In this document: piece after piece, positions 22,141 to 30,665 of the stretch
Layout: each line of letters begins with the position of its first letter
Position numbering within the stretch: the first letter of the stretch is position 1
Assembly (NCBI GenBank): GCA_012523355.1
Contig: JAAYIR010000195.1
Coordinates: 1-32,721, forward strand
Origin: a candidate division WS1 bacterium
GTDB lineage: Bacteria; Armatimonadota; Zipacnadia; Zipacnadales; Zipacnadaceae
DNA length: 32,721 bases
Direction: 5' to 3'
The notes under the pieces: generated by a model
Seen by the model: only the letters and a program-made list of their open reading frames with translations
Databases searched by the model: none
Told to the model about the DNA's origin: nothing
Translations under genes and position numbers: made by a program

Positions 22141-23427
22141 TTACTGGCTGTCGGGCTTGGTAAGCCGGTCCCCCAGTTTCGCGGCCTTCACGCTCTCCTG
22201 TTCCCCGGTTTCGAGGTTGCGGAGCGTGACGTTCTCCTCGCGCAACTCGTCCTCGCCTAGGATCGCCGCCCAGCGGAAGCCCTCCTTGTCGGCGAAGCTG
22301 AGTTGGGCGCGCATGCTCCGGCGTCGGTAGTCCACTTCTGCCACTTGTCCGGCCTGGCGCAGCTCCTGCAGCAGCCGCAGGGCAGGTTCCCAGGCTTGCT
22401 CGCCCAGGGCGGCAACGAACACACCTTCACGCAATGCAGGCAGCGCTCCAGTCTCTGCGGCTGCCTCGGCAGCTTCCTGGGCGATGAGTACACGCTCCAG
22501 CCCCATGCCGATCCCGACGGCCGGAGTGGGCGGTCCGCCGAACTCCCGGACCAGCCCGTCGTAGCGTCCGCCGCCGCCAATGGAGTCCTGCGCCCCCAGT
22601 CCGGGCGCCCGGAATTCAAATGCGGTCTGCGTGTAGTAGTCCAGCCCTCGCACCAGTCGCGGCTCCAGAGTGAACCAGTCGATGCCGATTTCCCGCAGCG
22701 CGCTCTGTACGCCCTCGAAGTGCGTGCCGCAATCTTCGCAGAGCAGGTCCGTCATCTTCGGGGCGTTGGCGGTGACCTCCTGGCAGGTAGCACGTTTGCA
22801 GTCCAGCAGGCGCAGCGGATTGATGTCGAAGCGTCGCTGACAGTCGCCGCACATCTCTCTGAGTCGGGGCGCGACTGCGGCCTTGAGTTGTTGCAGGTGT
22901 CCCGGGCGGCAGACCGGACAGCCCACTGAATTCAGCAGCAGGGTGAGCTCGGTGATGCCAAGTCCGTGATAGAAACTGGTGGCCAGCGCCATTATCTCGG
23001 CATCCAGCGCAGGATTGGCGCTGCCGAGGGCCTCCGCGCCGGCCTGGTGGTGCTGCCGATAGCGTCCCGCCTGGGGCCGCTCGTAACGAAAGATCGGTGC
23101 GAGATAGAATAACTTCACCAGGCGCTCGCGGTCCTGTCCCTGCAAGCTATCCTCCAGGAAAGCGCGCACCACGGGAGCGGTGCCCTCTGCGCGCAGGGTC
23201 AGGCTACGCCCGCCGCGGTCCTGGAAGGTATACATCTCCTTGTTGACGAGGTCCGTCTCCTCGCCGATGGCGCGGACGAACAACTCGGTCTGCTCGAAGA
23301 TCGGCGTGCGGATCTCCTGGTAGGCGAAGCGGCGGCAGAGATCACGATAGAGGGTCTCTGCACGCTGCCAACGCCCGACCTCGGCCGGGGTGATATCATT
23401 GACTCCTCGGGGACGACGGTATTGCAT
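22141..23427 (-). CDS. hisS: Histidyl-tRNA synthetase
   Basis: A class II HisRS of 428 residues (normal 420-430). It has the N-terminal RPRGVNDITP, motif 2 RYERPQAGRYRQHHQ, the histidine-specific LVRGLDYYTQTAFEF, GGGRYDGL and motif 3 GIGMGLERVL, with an anticodon-binding alpha/beta domain at about 330-420. The insertion domain is cysteine-rich (CPVCRPG, CGDCQRR, LDCKRATC, CEDCG), which would fit a zinc site, as in some other bacterial HisRS as I recall. ATG 23427 gives the usual N-terminus. A GTG 11 codons upstream has GAGGTGG nearby and cannot be ruled out. It follows the membrane-protein gene by about 45 bases and probably shares its promoter at 24128. Confidence 0.96.
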   Translation of the reverse strand: MQYRRPRGVNDITPAEVGRWQRAETLYRDLCRRFAYQEIRTPIFEQTELFVRAIGEETDLVNKEMYTFQDRGGRSLTLRAEGTAPVVRAFLEDSLQGQDRERLVKLFYLAPIFRYERPQAGRYRQHHQAGAEALGSANPALDAEIMALATSFYHGLGITELTLLLNSVGCPVCRPGHLQQLKAAVAPRLREMCGDCQRRFDINPLRLLDCKRATCQEVTANAPKMTDLLCEDCGTHFEGVQSALREIGIDWFTLEPRLVRGLDYYTQTAFEFRAPGLGAQDSIGGGGRYDGLVREFGGPPTPAVGIGMGLERVLIAQEAAEAAAETGALPALREGVFVAALGEQAWEPALRLLQELRQAGQVAEVDYRRRSMRAQLSFADKEGFRWAAILGEDELREENVTLRNLETGEQESVKAAKLGDRLTKPDSQ

Positions 23428-23471
23428 GTCGCTGTTTGCAGGGGCGGCGTGGTGTGCCACCCACCTCGGGG

Positions 23472-24047
23472 CTACCTCTTCCCTGGCGACTTCTCCTCCA
23501 CCACCAGGTCACCTCGGAGCGCAGCCTCCATGAGTTCGCGGTAATACGGATGTCGCGAGTAGATAAAGAGCTGGAAGGCCAGCGCCAGCAGGAGAATCTG
23601 AATGCTGTAGTCAAACCTCAGGCCGGCCAGCGAGGCCAGGACCGCGGCCAGGCCAATGAGCAGACCGATCACGGTCAAGGCCTTGGTGGAAAACACCAGA
23701 TTGCTCATGGCCAGATCTGCATGATCGCTCAAGTCGCGCTTGGAGGGGCGGTGGCCGTTCCCGCCGGAGGCCACCCAGATCGTCCTCGCAATCCGTTGAG
23801 CTTCTGTCCAACGACCATCCAGCCAGAAACCCAACAGAAACAGAGCTGCACCGATGGCCATGACGGCTTTGAACCCCAGGGCCAGCTGCTCGGGCTCGGG
23901 GGAGAGCGGCACGGTATGCCGCAGCGCGGAGGTCACCACCAGCAATATGAGAGCGCAACCCAGGGGGATGAGTCCCCAGCGCACCCACATGACACGAAGC
24001 TGACGGTTGACGGCCTGCATGGTTTGGTAGTGTGGATGTTCTTCCAT
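23472..24047 (-). CDS. Four-helix membrane protein of unknown function
   Basis: A 191-residue integral membrane protein with four hydrophobic helices in two pairs (new-start residues about 20-42, 56-76, 118-142 and 145-162), a charged loop between the pairs and a short cytoplasmic C-terminal tail ending in VVEEKSPGKR. I recognise no family. The start at ATG 24047 is chosen because GGAG lies seven bases upstream. The ORF-track start at 24140 would also lie upstream of the promoter's -10 box. It is the first gene of the transcript carrying hisS, the methyltransferase gene, the zinc-ribbon gene and possibly aspS. Confidence 0.78.
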   Translation of the reverse strand: MEEHPHYQTMQAVNRQLRVMWVRWGLIPLGCALILLVVTSALRHTVPLSPEPEQLALGFKAVMAIGAALFLLGFWLDGRWTEAQRIARTIWVASGGNGHRPSKRDLSDHADLAMSNLVFSTKALTVIGLLIGLAAVLASLAGLRFDYSIQILLLALAFQLFIYSRHPYYRELMEAALRGDLVVEEKSPGKR

Positions 24048-24127
24048 GTGATCTCCGACCTGGCGGACGGTTTCCCCGATCACAATCCGCCCAAGAGAAG
24101 AGGCCTCTACGAGGCCCGCGGGGATTG

Positions 24128-24156
24128 AGTATATCACCACCAGGTAGGGAGGTCAA
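24128..24156 (-). promoter_or_regulatory. Sigma70-type promoter upstream of membrane protein-hisS operon
   Basis: TTGACC (24151-24156), a 17-bp spacer and TATACT (24128-24133) on the minus strand give a strong promoter, each box a five-of-six match. Predicted transcription start is near 24121, about 75 nt before the ATG at 24047. It separates the hisS unit from the L,D-transpeptidase gene upstream. Confidence 0.7.
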
Positions 24157-24193
24157 ACCGGGTGAGAGTGCCGACGTCCCCGGCAGACGGCGC

Positions 24194-25057
24194 CTAAAAG
24201 ACGTAGACTCGAGTCCCGACTGAGACCATGTCGTAGAGCCTCTTGGCGTCTTGCCGGTGCTGCCGGATGCAGCCGTGGGAAGCCGGAGAACCCAGGTATC
24301 GGTAGAAGCCCGACGAGGTGGCATGAATCCCGTGGCTGCCGGAGCTGGTGATCGCCATCCACCAGGGCATATTGACTTGGTACATGCGACTGAAGGCATT
24401 GGGGGTCTTGTAGAAGATCCGGCCCATGGCGCCACGGCGGCCGGAAGAGCCCGGACGCATGTTGGGGGTGCTGAACGGTGCTGCTGCCGTGGAGACGATG
24501 CTGATCCATCGCAAATGATCGTTCTGGTAGTACCACAGGCGCTGTCGCCGCTTGCTGACGACGATGTAGGTGCCGTTGAGGCCGGAGGCCTCTGAGGGAC
24601 GGAAGCGGACGACGCGTTCGGTCTCCGCCATCAGCTTACCTTCTTCGTCGTAGCCTGCCAGGCGCAACATGAAACTGCGGGCGTCCACCCAGGGCACGGT
24701 CCATCTGTACGAACCTTCGTTGGGGATGGCATCGCTGATCAGGCCGGAGAAACTGCCGCGGCTTCCTCCGCCTAACTTGGTACGGTCCCCGTAGTAATAC
24801 AGCCGCACGTGCTTGATCGGCCCCACCGTGAGCCACTGGATGGTCGCTGTCGCGTTCTCCAGCCACTCCTCGTTGGCTCCGGGACTAATGAACTGCAAGC
24901 GCGGCGTTAGCTCGATTTCCTTGACCACCAGAGTGGCCAGCGGTGCCTCCTGGGTCAGGGCACGGGTGTCCACGCCCGCGACGTCGGCGGCAGCCGCCGA
25001 CGTGAAGCTAACCACCAGACCTACAGCCGCCCATGCAACAAAGTCATACCAACGCAT
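24194..25057 (-). CDS. Exported L,D-transpeptidase (YkuD domain) with Ig-like domain
   Basis: A 287-residue periplasmic cell-wall enzyme that would form L,D-crosslinks in peptidoglycan or attach proteins to it. Residues 1-24 are a signal peptide (FVAWAAVGLVVSFTSAAAA). Residues about 45-145 look like an Ig-like domain (ISPGANEEWLENATATIQW, then SYRWTVPW). Residues about 160-287 form the YkuD domain with the catalytic motif HGIHAT...SHGCIR, in which the His and Cys are present. ATG 25057 is fixed by the ribosome site GGAGGAG and the signal peptide. The ORF-track extension runs back into the upstream gene and is rejected. It is 37 bases after that gene's stop and is probably the end of the topA transcript. 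Confidence 0.93.
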   Translation of the reverse strand: MRWYDFVAWAAVGLVVSFTSAAAADVAGVDTRALTQEAPLATLVVKEIELTPRLQFISPGANEEWLENATATIQWLTVGPIKHVRLYYYGDRTKLGGGSRGSFSGLISDAIPNEGSYRWTVPWVDARSFMLRLAGYDEEGKLMAETERVVRFRPSEASGLNGTYIVVSKRRQRLWYYQNDHLRWISIVSTAAAPFSTPNMRPGSSGRRGAMGRIFYKTPNAFSRMYQVNMPWWMAITSSGSHGIHATSSGFYRYLGSPASHGCIRQHRQDAKRLYDMVSVGTRVYVF

Positions 25058-25094
25058 GAATCTCCTCCCTGCACACCAAGATAGGTCGCCCGGC

Positions 25095-25739
25095 CTAGTT
25101 GCTGGGTTCTCCCTCAGCCTTGTCTCTCCTGGGCTCGGGAGCCGGCGTGGCCAACGAGGGTTTTTCCAGATAGGTTGGTAGCCCCAAGCGAGCGCGTGCC
25201 CATTTGCCCCGGTCGTGGAAGAAGCCACTGCGATCCAGCAATCCCGCTTTGATATAGAGCTCACTGTAGTTGGAGAGATGCTCGAAATGCAGCTCGTTGT
25301 GATGGAACATGACGTAGGCGAGCGCTCCCGCTAGGGGCGCTTCTCCAAACGCGGACTCCCCGGAGCGCATGATGGCGTCGCGGCCGGTCTGTCGTGCCGG
25401 CTGCGAGGCCGGGTTGTTCATCCATTCATAAACGTAGTTCCGGCTGTAGAACCGTGCTACCTTGTTCGCCGTGTACCGCAGCGACGGCTCCGTGGCCAAG
25501 GCCAGGTAGATCATCATGCGCAGAAAACGCCGCTGTGTGCGCGTGTGTCGCGGCAGCAGCAAGTAGCGGCGCGCGCGCCGCGCCCGCCGGTAGGCTCGCT
25601 CCGCGGCCCGGCGTACCAGATCGGTCATCCGCAACTCCCGGGCCATCTCCTGCACTCGTTGCTCCATGCGGGTGATGGCGGCTTCTACCTGTTCGGCCGC
25701 GCGTTGGTCCCGTCGCTTCTGGTCTGTAGTGCTTCTCAT
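25095..25739 (-). CDS. Basic coiled-coil protein of unknown function
   Basis: I do not recognise the family. The 214-residue protein has a charged N-terminal coiled coil (about 8-40, EQVEAAITRMEQRVQEMARELR) and an Arg-rich segment (AYRRARRARRYLLLPRHTRTQRRF, about 49-72). A globular part (about 75-190) follows, containing FYSRNYVYEWMNNPASQPARQ and YVMFHHNELHFEHLSNY, and then a charged tail. There is no signal peptide and no clear membrane helix. The start is set by the ATGA overlap with the spermidine-synthase-like gene (25736-25739); the longer ORF-track frame is its shadow. The tight coupling suggests a dedicated partner of that membrane protein. The Arg cluster could bind nucleic acid or phospholipid. 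Confidence 0.78.
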   Translation of the reverse strand: MRSTTDQKRRDQRAAEQVEAAITRMEQRVQEMARELRMTDLVRRAAERAYRRARRARRYLLLPRHTRTQRRFLRMMIYLALATEPSLRYTANKVARFYSRNYVYEWMNNPASQPARQTGRDAIMRSGESAFGEAPLAGALAYVMFHHNELHFEHLSNYSELYIKAGLLDRSGFFHDRGKWARARLGLPTYLEKPSLATPAPEPRRDKAEGEPSN

Positions 25740-28261
25740 GTCTCCACTACCTCCGGTTCTGGCCTGGCAGGGGTGGCCTCTGGCCCGTCCCTGCCGACGC
25801 GAAATGCGCTTCCGCTCCCGGCCAGAACGATAACTAGCAGATACAGTCCCAGACCAGTGAGAAATACCCACGAAAAGCCCCATAGCTTCGCCAACAGCAT
25901 GGCCAGCACTGAGCCACTGACCGAGCTGAGGCCGTTCACGCCCCACATCCAGGGTACGCCACGGGGATTCTGCACCGACATCAGCCGCAGACCGCTGGGA
26001 AGAAGCATACCCAGGAACCAAGCCAGAGGCAACACCAGCAGCATGGTAATGAGGCTCCGCGTCTGGATGTCCAAGAACAGAGTGGCCTTCATGAGGGGCG
26101 CGGCTACCGCGTAGACCACCAGCCCCGTGATAAGCACACCGAGGCCGGCGCGCGGAATCCGCCTGCCCGCCGCCGCGGTCTCACCACGCTGACTGTAGAG
26201 ACTCCCTAGGCTCCCCCCCAGCAGCAGGGCGAATAGAATCACCGACAGCGATAGCACCGGATATCCCAGATAGAGAATCAGCTTCTGAATCAAGCTGACC
26301 TCCAATAGCATGAATCCGGCGCCCAACAGAGAGAAATATACCACCTGCCCCGCGAAGGCCTGGCCGCTGACTTCTCGCCGCCGGCGTATTCCCGGCCAGG
26401 CCAGCAACGATAGCACCACCACGAGTCCTCCCGTGACAGCGGCAAGGGCCCAGAACTGCGCTGGGGGTCGGAAGTTGAGGTCCAATACAAAGGGCTGGTC
26501 ATCCGGACAGGGCAAGAGATTGAGCGGCATCTTCCTTGGCCGCGAGCGGTTTATGCTCTCCACGAACTGCCTCGTGGTGAGTGGGCGGCGCGTCAACTCG
26601 GCAAACGGCGATTGTTCGTAGGCCCCGGGGAAGAAGACCGGTTCCTGGCCGCAGGCGATGGCCAGCTTAGCCAGCTCTGCGGAACGCTCCGGGGTCAGGG
26701 GCCGGCGTGTCATGATCAGGAGATGGCGATATGGCGCCAGGGCTTCCGCCGAAGGTGACCAATCCACGATTGCGAGATGTCGAGCTGCAGTTTGGGGGTC
26801 TGCTCCAGTCTGATTCTGCACTGCTGTCCAGGCGGTCATCAGCGTGCGCAGGAGCAGCGGTGGTTCCTGGCAGATGAAGGCCAGCGCGCCCGCCTCCGTC
26901 AGCCGGTCAAAGTACGCCTCAAAGGCTTCCGTGGTCTGCGCATAGCCCTCGGTCAGCGCCATTGAGCTGGAGGTGGTGGTGGCGGTCTTGGTCAGCGCCA
27001 TGTAGATGAGGTCGTATCGCTGGCGGGACCGGCTCAGGTAACTGCGGCCCTCATCTACCTGGATGTTCACGTTCTGGTAATCGTATACGGGTCCGCAGAA
27101 GTCCCGAAACTTGCGCACAAGGTAGGGGATGGAGGGGTTCAGCTCCGCACCCTCAATGTATTCCGCCCCCACCGACAGGGCCAGCAGGACGTCCAACCCG
27201 CCTCCCGGACCGATCAGCATCACCCGCTTCGGCTGGAAGGCCCGGAAGGGGTACATGCCCAAGAATCGCGTCAGAGTCTGTGCTTGCGCCTGCAGATCGC
27301 CCTGGAAGTGCAGCATGTTCGTGGGCACTTCCCCGTCGGTGAATACCAGCAGATCACTATGCGGATCAAAGCGGCCTTGCTCGTCGGGGTAGCGCACCAC
27401 GTCAGTGCGCGCAAAGGCATTCCAGTCGCTGTACAGAAGCTGGGGTCGGGGGTTCCCGGTGCCCAGATCCTGGTACAGGGGGTTGGCCACGTAGCCTGCA
27501 GTGGGGGATAGGTAGGGAAGGTCCACCAGCCGTCGGGTGAGGTTCTGCTGTAAGAGCCCCCCCAGAGCGATGAACAAGAGCAGAGAGGCCGTCGCGCCGC
27601 CCCGACTCCGCGCCCAGATGAACACCACAGCCGCCGCCGCCGCCGCCATCAGACCGCAGGCCAGTGCGGCGTTCACTCCGCCCACGAGCTGGAGGATAGC
27701 GATCACGCTCAGACTTCCCAGCGCCGCGCCTACCAGGTCCGCGAAATATAGATAGCCGCTGGCGGCACTGTGTCGCGCGAACAGGTGGCTGACGAACACG
27801 CCCGCGCAGGTGAACGGTGGCAGGCACACCGCTGCCAGCACCCACAAGGAAGTGAGGTACAGGGAAAGCTGCGTGCCGAAGAGAAGCAGGACCACCCCCG
27901 GGTAGAGCAGTGCCAGGAGCAGGAGAGGCACGCCCATCGCGGACAGCGAGCGGCTCCACAGGGGCCAGTGCCTGCGCAAGAGGTAGTCCAACAACCCGCC
28001 GAGGCCCAAGCCACAGACCGCCACGGAGATGACCAGGAACACGAAATGATAGCGCAGGAGCACCGAGAAGGCGCGAGTCAGGGAGATCTCATATACCAGC
28101 ACACTCAGCGTGGTTAGAAACAAGGCTACGGCGGGGAGTGCCCAGTGCACGCGTGGTGAACTCGCGCTGCCCGCCGCAGCCTCACGCGGAGTTCCACGAA
28201 GGGCGCGGGCGTCCCGACCGTCGCCTCCATGGGGCTGTGAAGTTGAGCGTTCCTCCGTCAT
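25736..28261 (-). CDS. Spermidine-synthase-like domain fused between two membrane domains
   Basis: An 841-residue integral membrane protein. An N-terminal bundle of about six helices (38-240) precedes a cytosolic Rossmann domain (about 300-520) of the polyamine aminopropyltransferase fold. That domain has the nucleotide loop VMLIGPGGGLDVLL (348-360), GAELNP and VDEGRSYL. A C-terminal bundle follows from about 610, with FMLLEVSLIQKLILYLGYP and several more helices. The usual proton-acceptor Asp (in YD-x-x-x-x-D) is missing: the strand reads YDLIYMALT (416-424). True spermidine synthesis is therefore unlikely, and the domain may methylate or only bind SAM. The ATG overlaps the topA stop (ATGA), and the gene overlaps the next by four bases, giving a coupled topA-SpeE-like-coiled-coil unit. 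Confidence 0.87.
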   Translation of the reverse strand: MTEERSTSQPHGGDGRDARALRGTPREAAAGSASSPRVHWALPAVALFLTTLSVLVYEISLTRAFSVLLRYHFVFLVISVAVCGLGLGGLLDYLLRRHWPLWSRSLSAMGVPLLLLALLYPGVVLLLFGTQLSLYLTSLWVLAAVCLPPFTCAGVFVSHLFARHSAASGYLYFADLVGAALGSLSVIAILQLVGGVNAALACGLMAAAAAAVVFIWARSRGGATASLLLFIALGGLLQQNLTRRLVDLPYLSPTAGYVANPLYQDLGTGNPRPQLLYSDWNAFARTDVVRYPDEQGRFDPHSDLLVFTDGEVPTNMLHFQGDLQAQAQTLTRFLGMYPFRAFQPKRVMLIGPGGGLDVLLALSVGAEYIEGAELNPSIPYLVRKFRDFCGPVYDYQNVNIQVDEGRSYLSRSRQRYDLIYMALTKTATTTSSSMALTEGYAQTTEAFEAYFDRLTEAGALAFICQEPPLLLRTLMTAWTAVQNQTGADPQTAARHLAIVDWSPSAEALAPYRHLLIMTRRPLTPERSAELAKLAIACGQEPVFFPGAYEQSPFAELTRRPLTTRQFVESINRSRPRKMPLNLLPCPDDQPFVLDLNFRPPAQFWALAAVTGGLVVVLSLLAWPGIRRRREVSGQAFAGQVVYFSLLGAGFMLLEVSLIQKLILYLGYPVLSLSVILFALLLGGSLGSLYSQRGETAAAGRRIPRAGLGVLITGLVVYAVAAPLMKATLFLDIQTRSLITMLLVLPLAWFLGMLLPSGLRLMSVQNPRGVPWMWGVNGLSSVSGSVLAMLLAKLWGFSWVFLTGLGLYLLVIVLAGSGSAFRVGRDGPEATPARPEPEVVET

Positions 28262-30540
28262 GACTCCTGGCTGTCACCTACCGTCGGAGCCTTGGCAGGA
28301 GCATAGCGCGCGAGTTCCTCGGCGGTAGCATCCCGCGTGAACCTGCACTTGGGATAGGCCGAGCAGCCCAGGAACTGACCGCGCCGCCCCGTGCGCAGCA
28401 CCAGGGGCTTCCCGCATCTCTCACATGGCAGGTCCGTCTGCACCGCCTGGGGCTTGCTGCCTGCCTGCTGTGACTTGCCCTGGATGTACCGGCACTCGGG
28501 GTACGCGCTACAGCCGATGAACGGTCCCCGCTTGCCGACTCGTTCCATAAGTGGAGCGCCGCATTCGGGACAGGAATCCTCCAGAAGCTTGCGTTTGATG
28601 TACTTGCACTTGGGATACGCACTACAGCCGACGAACGATCCCCACCTGCCCTCTCGCTCTATCAGCGGCTCTCCACAGTCAGGGCAGACCTCGTCGAGTT
28701 CCACGGGTGCTGCCGCCTCCGGGAGCCCGGAGAGATTCCGTGTATACTTGCACGCCGGGTAGTTTTCACAGCCAGCGAACTTGCCGCGCGCCGAGTAGCG
28801 CACCATTAGTCGCCCCCCGCACTCCGGGCAGGTCTCCTCGGGCAGGACCGCCGGTTCTCCCTGCTTCACCTCTTCCAGCCGTTGCTCAAAAGCCTCGTAG
28901 AACTCTCGCAGTACGGCGATCCAGTCCACTTCGCCCTGCTCGATGGTGTCGAGCTCCTCCTCCATGCGCGCTGTGAACTCGATGTCCATGATGTCGGGAA
29001 AGTGGTCCAACAGGTAGTCGCATACGGCAAAGCCCAGTCGCGTGGGCACAAACTGCCGCTTCTCCATGTGCACGTACTTGCGGGCGCGCAGGGTCTCCAG
29101 GGTCGGTGCGTAGGTGCTGGGCCGTCCAATGCCCTTCTCCTCCAGCACCTGGATCAACGAGGCCTCGTTGTAGCGCGGTGGCGGCTGTGTAAAGTGCTGG
29201 TCGGGCCGCAATTCCAGCAGCCGCAGACTCTCCCCGGCTGTCAGCGCGGGCAGCGGCGTCGGCTGGTCGTCGTTGCGATCCGGCAAGACCGCAAGAAATC
29301 CGGGGAACACCACCCGCGACGATGAGGCCCGCAGTTGATAGGGCCCGGCCAGAATATCCACACCCACCTGGTGCATCAGCGCCGGCGCCATACGGCTGGC
29401 GATGAACCGTCGCCAGATCAACTCGTAGAGCCGTGCCTGATCCCGGTCCAGATGGCCCTTGAGTTGTTCCGGGGTACGCCAGACCGAGGTGGGCCGGATG
29501 CACTCATGTGCCTCCTGCGCCGCCTTGACGTTCTTTCCCCGCACCCCATGGCCCAGGTAGTCCGCCCCGAAATGCTGTTCAATGAACTCCCGCGCTTGAT
29601 GCTGGGCCGGTGCTGCCACGCGGGTCGAGTCAGTGCGCATGTAGGTGATCAGCCCTACCGTCTCGCCGTCCATGGTCACGCCCTCATAGAGCTGCTGGGC
29701 CAGCCTCATCGTCTTGCTTGCCGAGAAACTCAGCTCCGAGGCCGCTGCCCGCTGCAAGGTGGAGGTAATGAAGGGCGGGGGGGCGTTCCGCTTCCGGTCC
29801 TTCTCCTCGACCTTCCCGACCACAAACTCCTGCTGCTGTAGGTCGCTGACAGTCGCTTCCGCGCTCTCCTCCGAGGGGATCGAGATATCCTTGCCGTCCT
29901 TCTTCTTCAGTTCCGCAGTGAAGGAGGCTTCCTGCGCCAGTGGGGTAAGCAGCGCCTCAATGGTCCAGTACTCCTCAGGAATGAAGGCCAGGATCTCGCG
30001 CTCGCGCTCGACCACCAGACGTAAGGCCACCGACTGCACGCGTCCAGCACTGAGGCTGGAGCCGGAGCGTGCCATGATCCTCCACAACAGAGGGCTGATC
30101 TCATAGCCCACCAACCGATCCAGAATACGCCGGGCCTGCTGGGCCTCCACACGCTTCTGGTCCAGTTCCCGTGGGTGTTGGAGTGCCTCCCGCACGGCTT
30201 CCTCGGTGATCTCGTTAAATTCGATGCGCTGTGCCGTGGGGAGTTTCAGGGCCTCGGTGAGGTGCCAGGCAATGGCCTCGCCCTCTCGGTCCGGGTCGGA
30301 GGCCAAGAAGACCTCGTCAACGTCCTTGAGCTGCGCTGTGAGTTCCTTGAGGGTCTTGCGTTGGCGGGGGATTATTTCGTACTGGGGACGAAAGTCGTGT
30401 GCCACGTCCACGGCCAGCGTCTTGGCCGGCAAATCCCGAATGTGTCCTTTGGAGGCCAGGAGCAAGTACTCGTTACCCAGAAACCGGCCCAGCGTTCGTG
30501 TCTTGGCCGGGGATTCTACAATTATCGCTTTTTTCGCCAA
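28258..30540 (-). CDS. topA: DNA topoisomerase I (type IA)
   Basis: A 760-residue enzyme that relaxes negative supercoils. The Toprim domain has E9 and the D82-x-D84-x-E86 triad in SDPDREGEA. The catalytic tyrosine Y300 lies in LITYMRTDSTR, with R302 beside it. The decatenation-loop and gate domains are complete, including RYNEASLIQVLEEKGIGRPSTY. The C-terminus has four zinc ribbons from about residue 575, of the form CPxCG...G.F.GCsxYPxC. The start is TTG, since AGGAG lies six bases upstream and the N-terminus MAKKAIIVESPAKT is canonical. The arrangement dprA then topA is widespread in bacteria. A 125-bp gap with no clear promoter separates them. Confidence 0.97.
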   Translation of the reverse strand: MAKKAIIVESPAKTRTLGRFLGNEYLLLASKGHIRDLPAKTLAVDVAHDFRPQYEIIPRQRKTLKELTAQLKDVDEVFLASDPDREGEAIAWHLTEALKLPTAQRIEFNEITEEAVREALQHPRELDQKRVEAQQARRILDRLVGYEISPLLWRIMARSGSSLSAGRVQSVALRLVVEREREILAFIPEEYWTIEALLTPLAQEASFTAELKKKDGKDISIPSEESAEATVSDLQQQEFVVGKVEEKDRKRNAPPPFITSTLQRAAASELSFSASKTMRLAQQLYEGVTMDGETVGLITYMRTDSTRVAAPAQHQAREFIEQHFGADYLGHGVRGKNVKAAQEAHECIRPTSVWRTPEQLKGHLDRDQARLYELIWRRFIASRMAPALMHQVGVDILAGPYQLRASSSRVVFPGFLAVLPDRNDDQPTPLPALTAGESLRLLELRPDQHFTQPPPRYNEASLIQVLEEKGIGRPSTYAPTLETLRARKYVHMEKRQFVPTRLGFAVCDYLLDHFPDIMDIEFTARMEEELDTIEQGEVDWIAVLREFYEAFEQRLEEVKQGEPAVLPEETCPECGGRLMVRYSARGKFAGCENYPACKYTRNLSGLPEAAAPVELDEVCPDCGEPLIEREGRWGSFVGCSAYPKCKYIKRKLLEDSCPECGAPLMERVGKRGPFIGCSAYPECRYIQGKSQQAGSKPQAVQTDLPCERCGKPLVLRTGRRGQFLGCSAYPKCRFTRDATAEELARYAPAKAPTVGDSQES

Positions 30541-30665
30541 GGCCTACTCCTATGCTGCGGGTGTCCGGGCTCTCTCCAGTTCAGGGTCAAGCCACCCGCC
30601 GATAACAGGGTCGCGAGATGGCAGGGGCCTTCACTGGACGGCCTACACCACCTTGCCACCTCTAC

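Noticed and set aside
25740-26021. N-terminal extension of the coiled-coil protein
   Set aside because: It is a shadow frame inside the C-terminal membrane domain of the synthase-like gene. The ATGA overlap gives the natural start.
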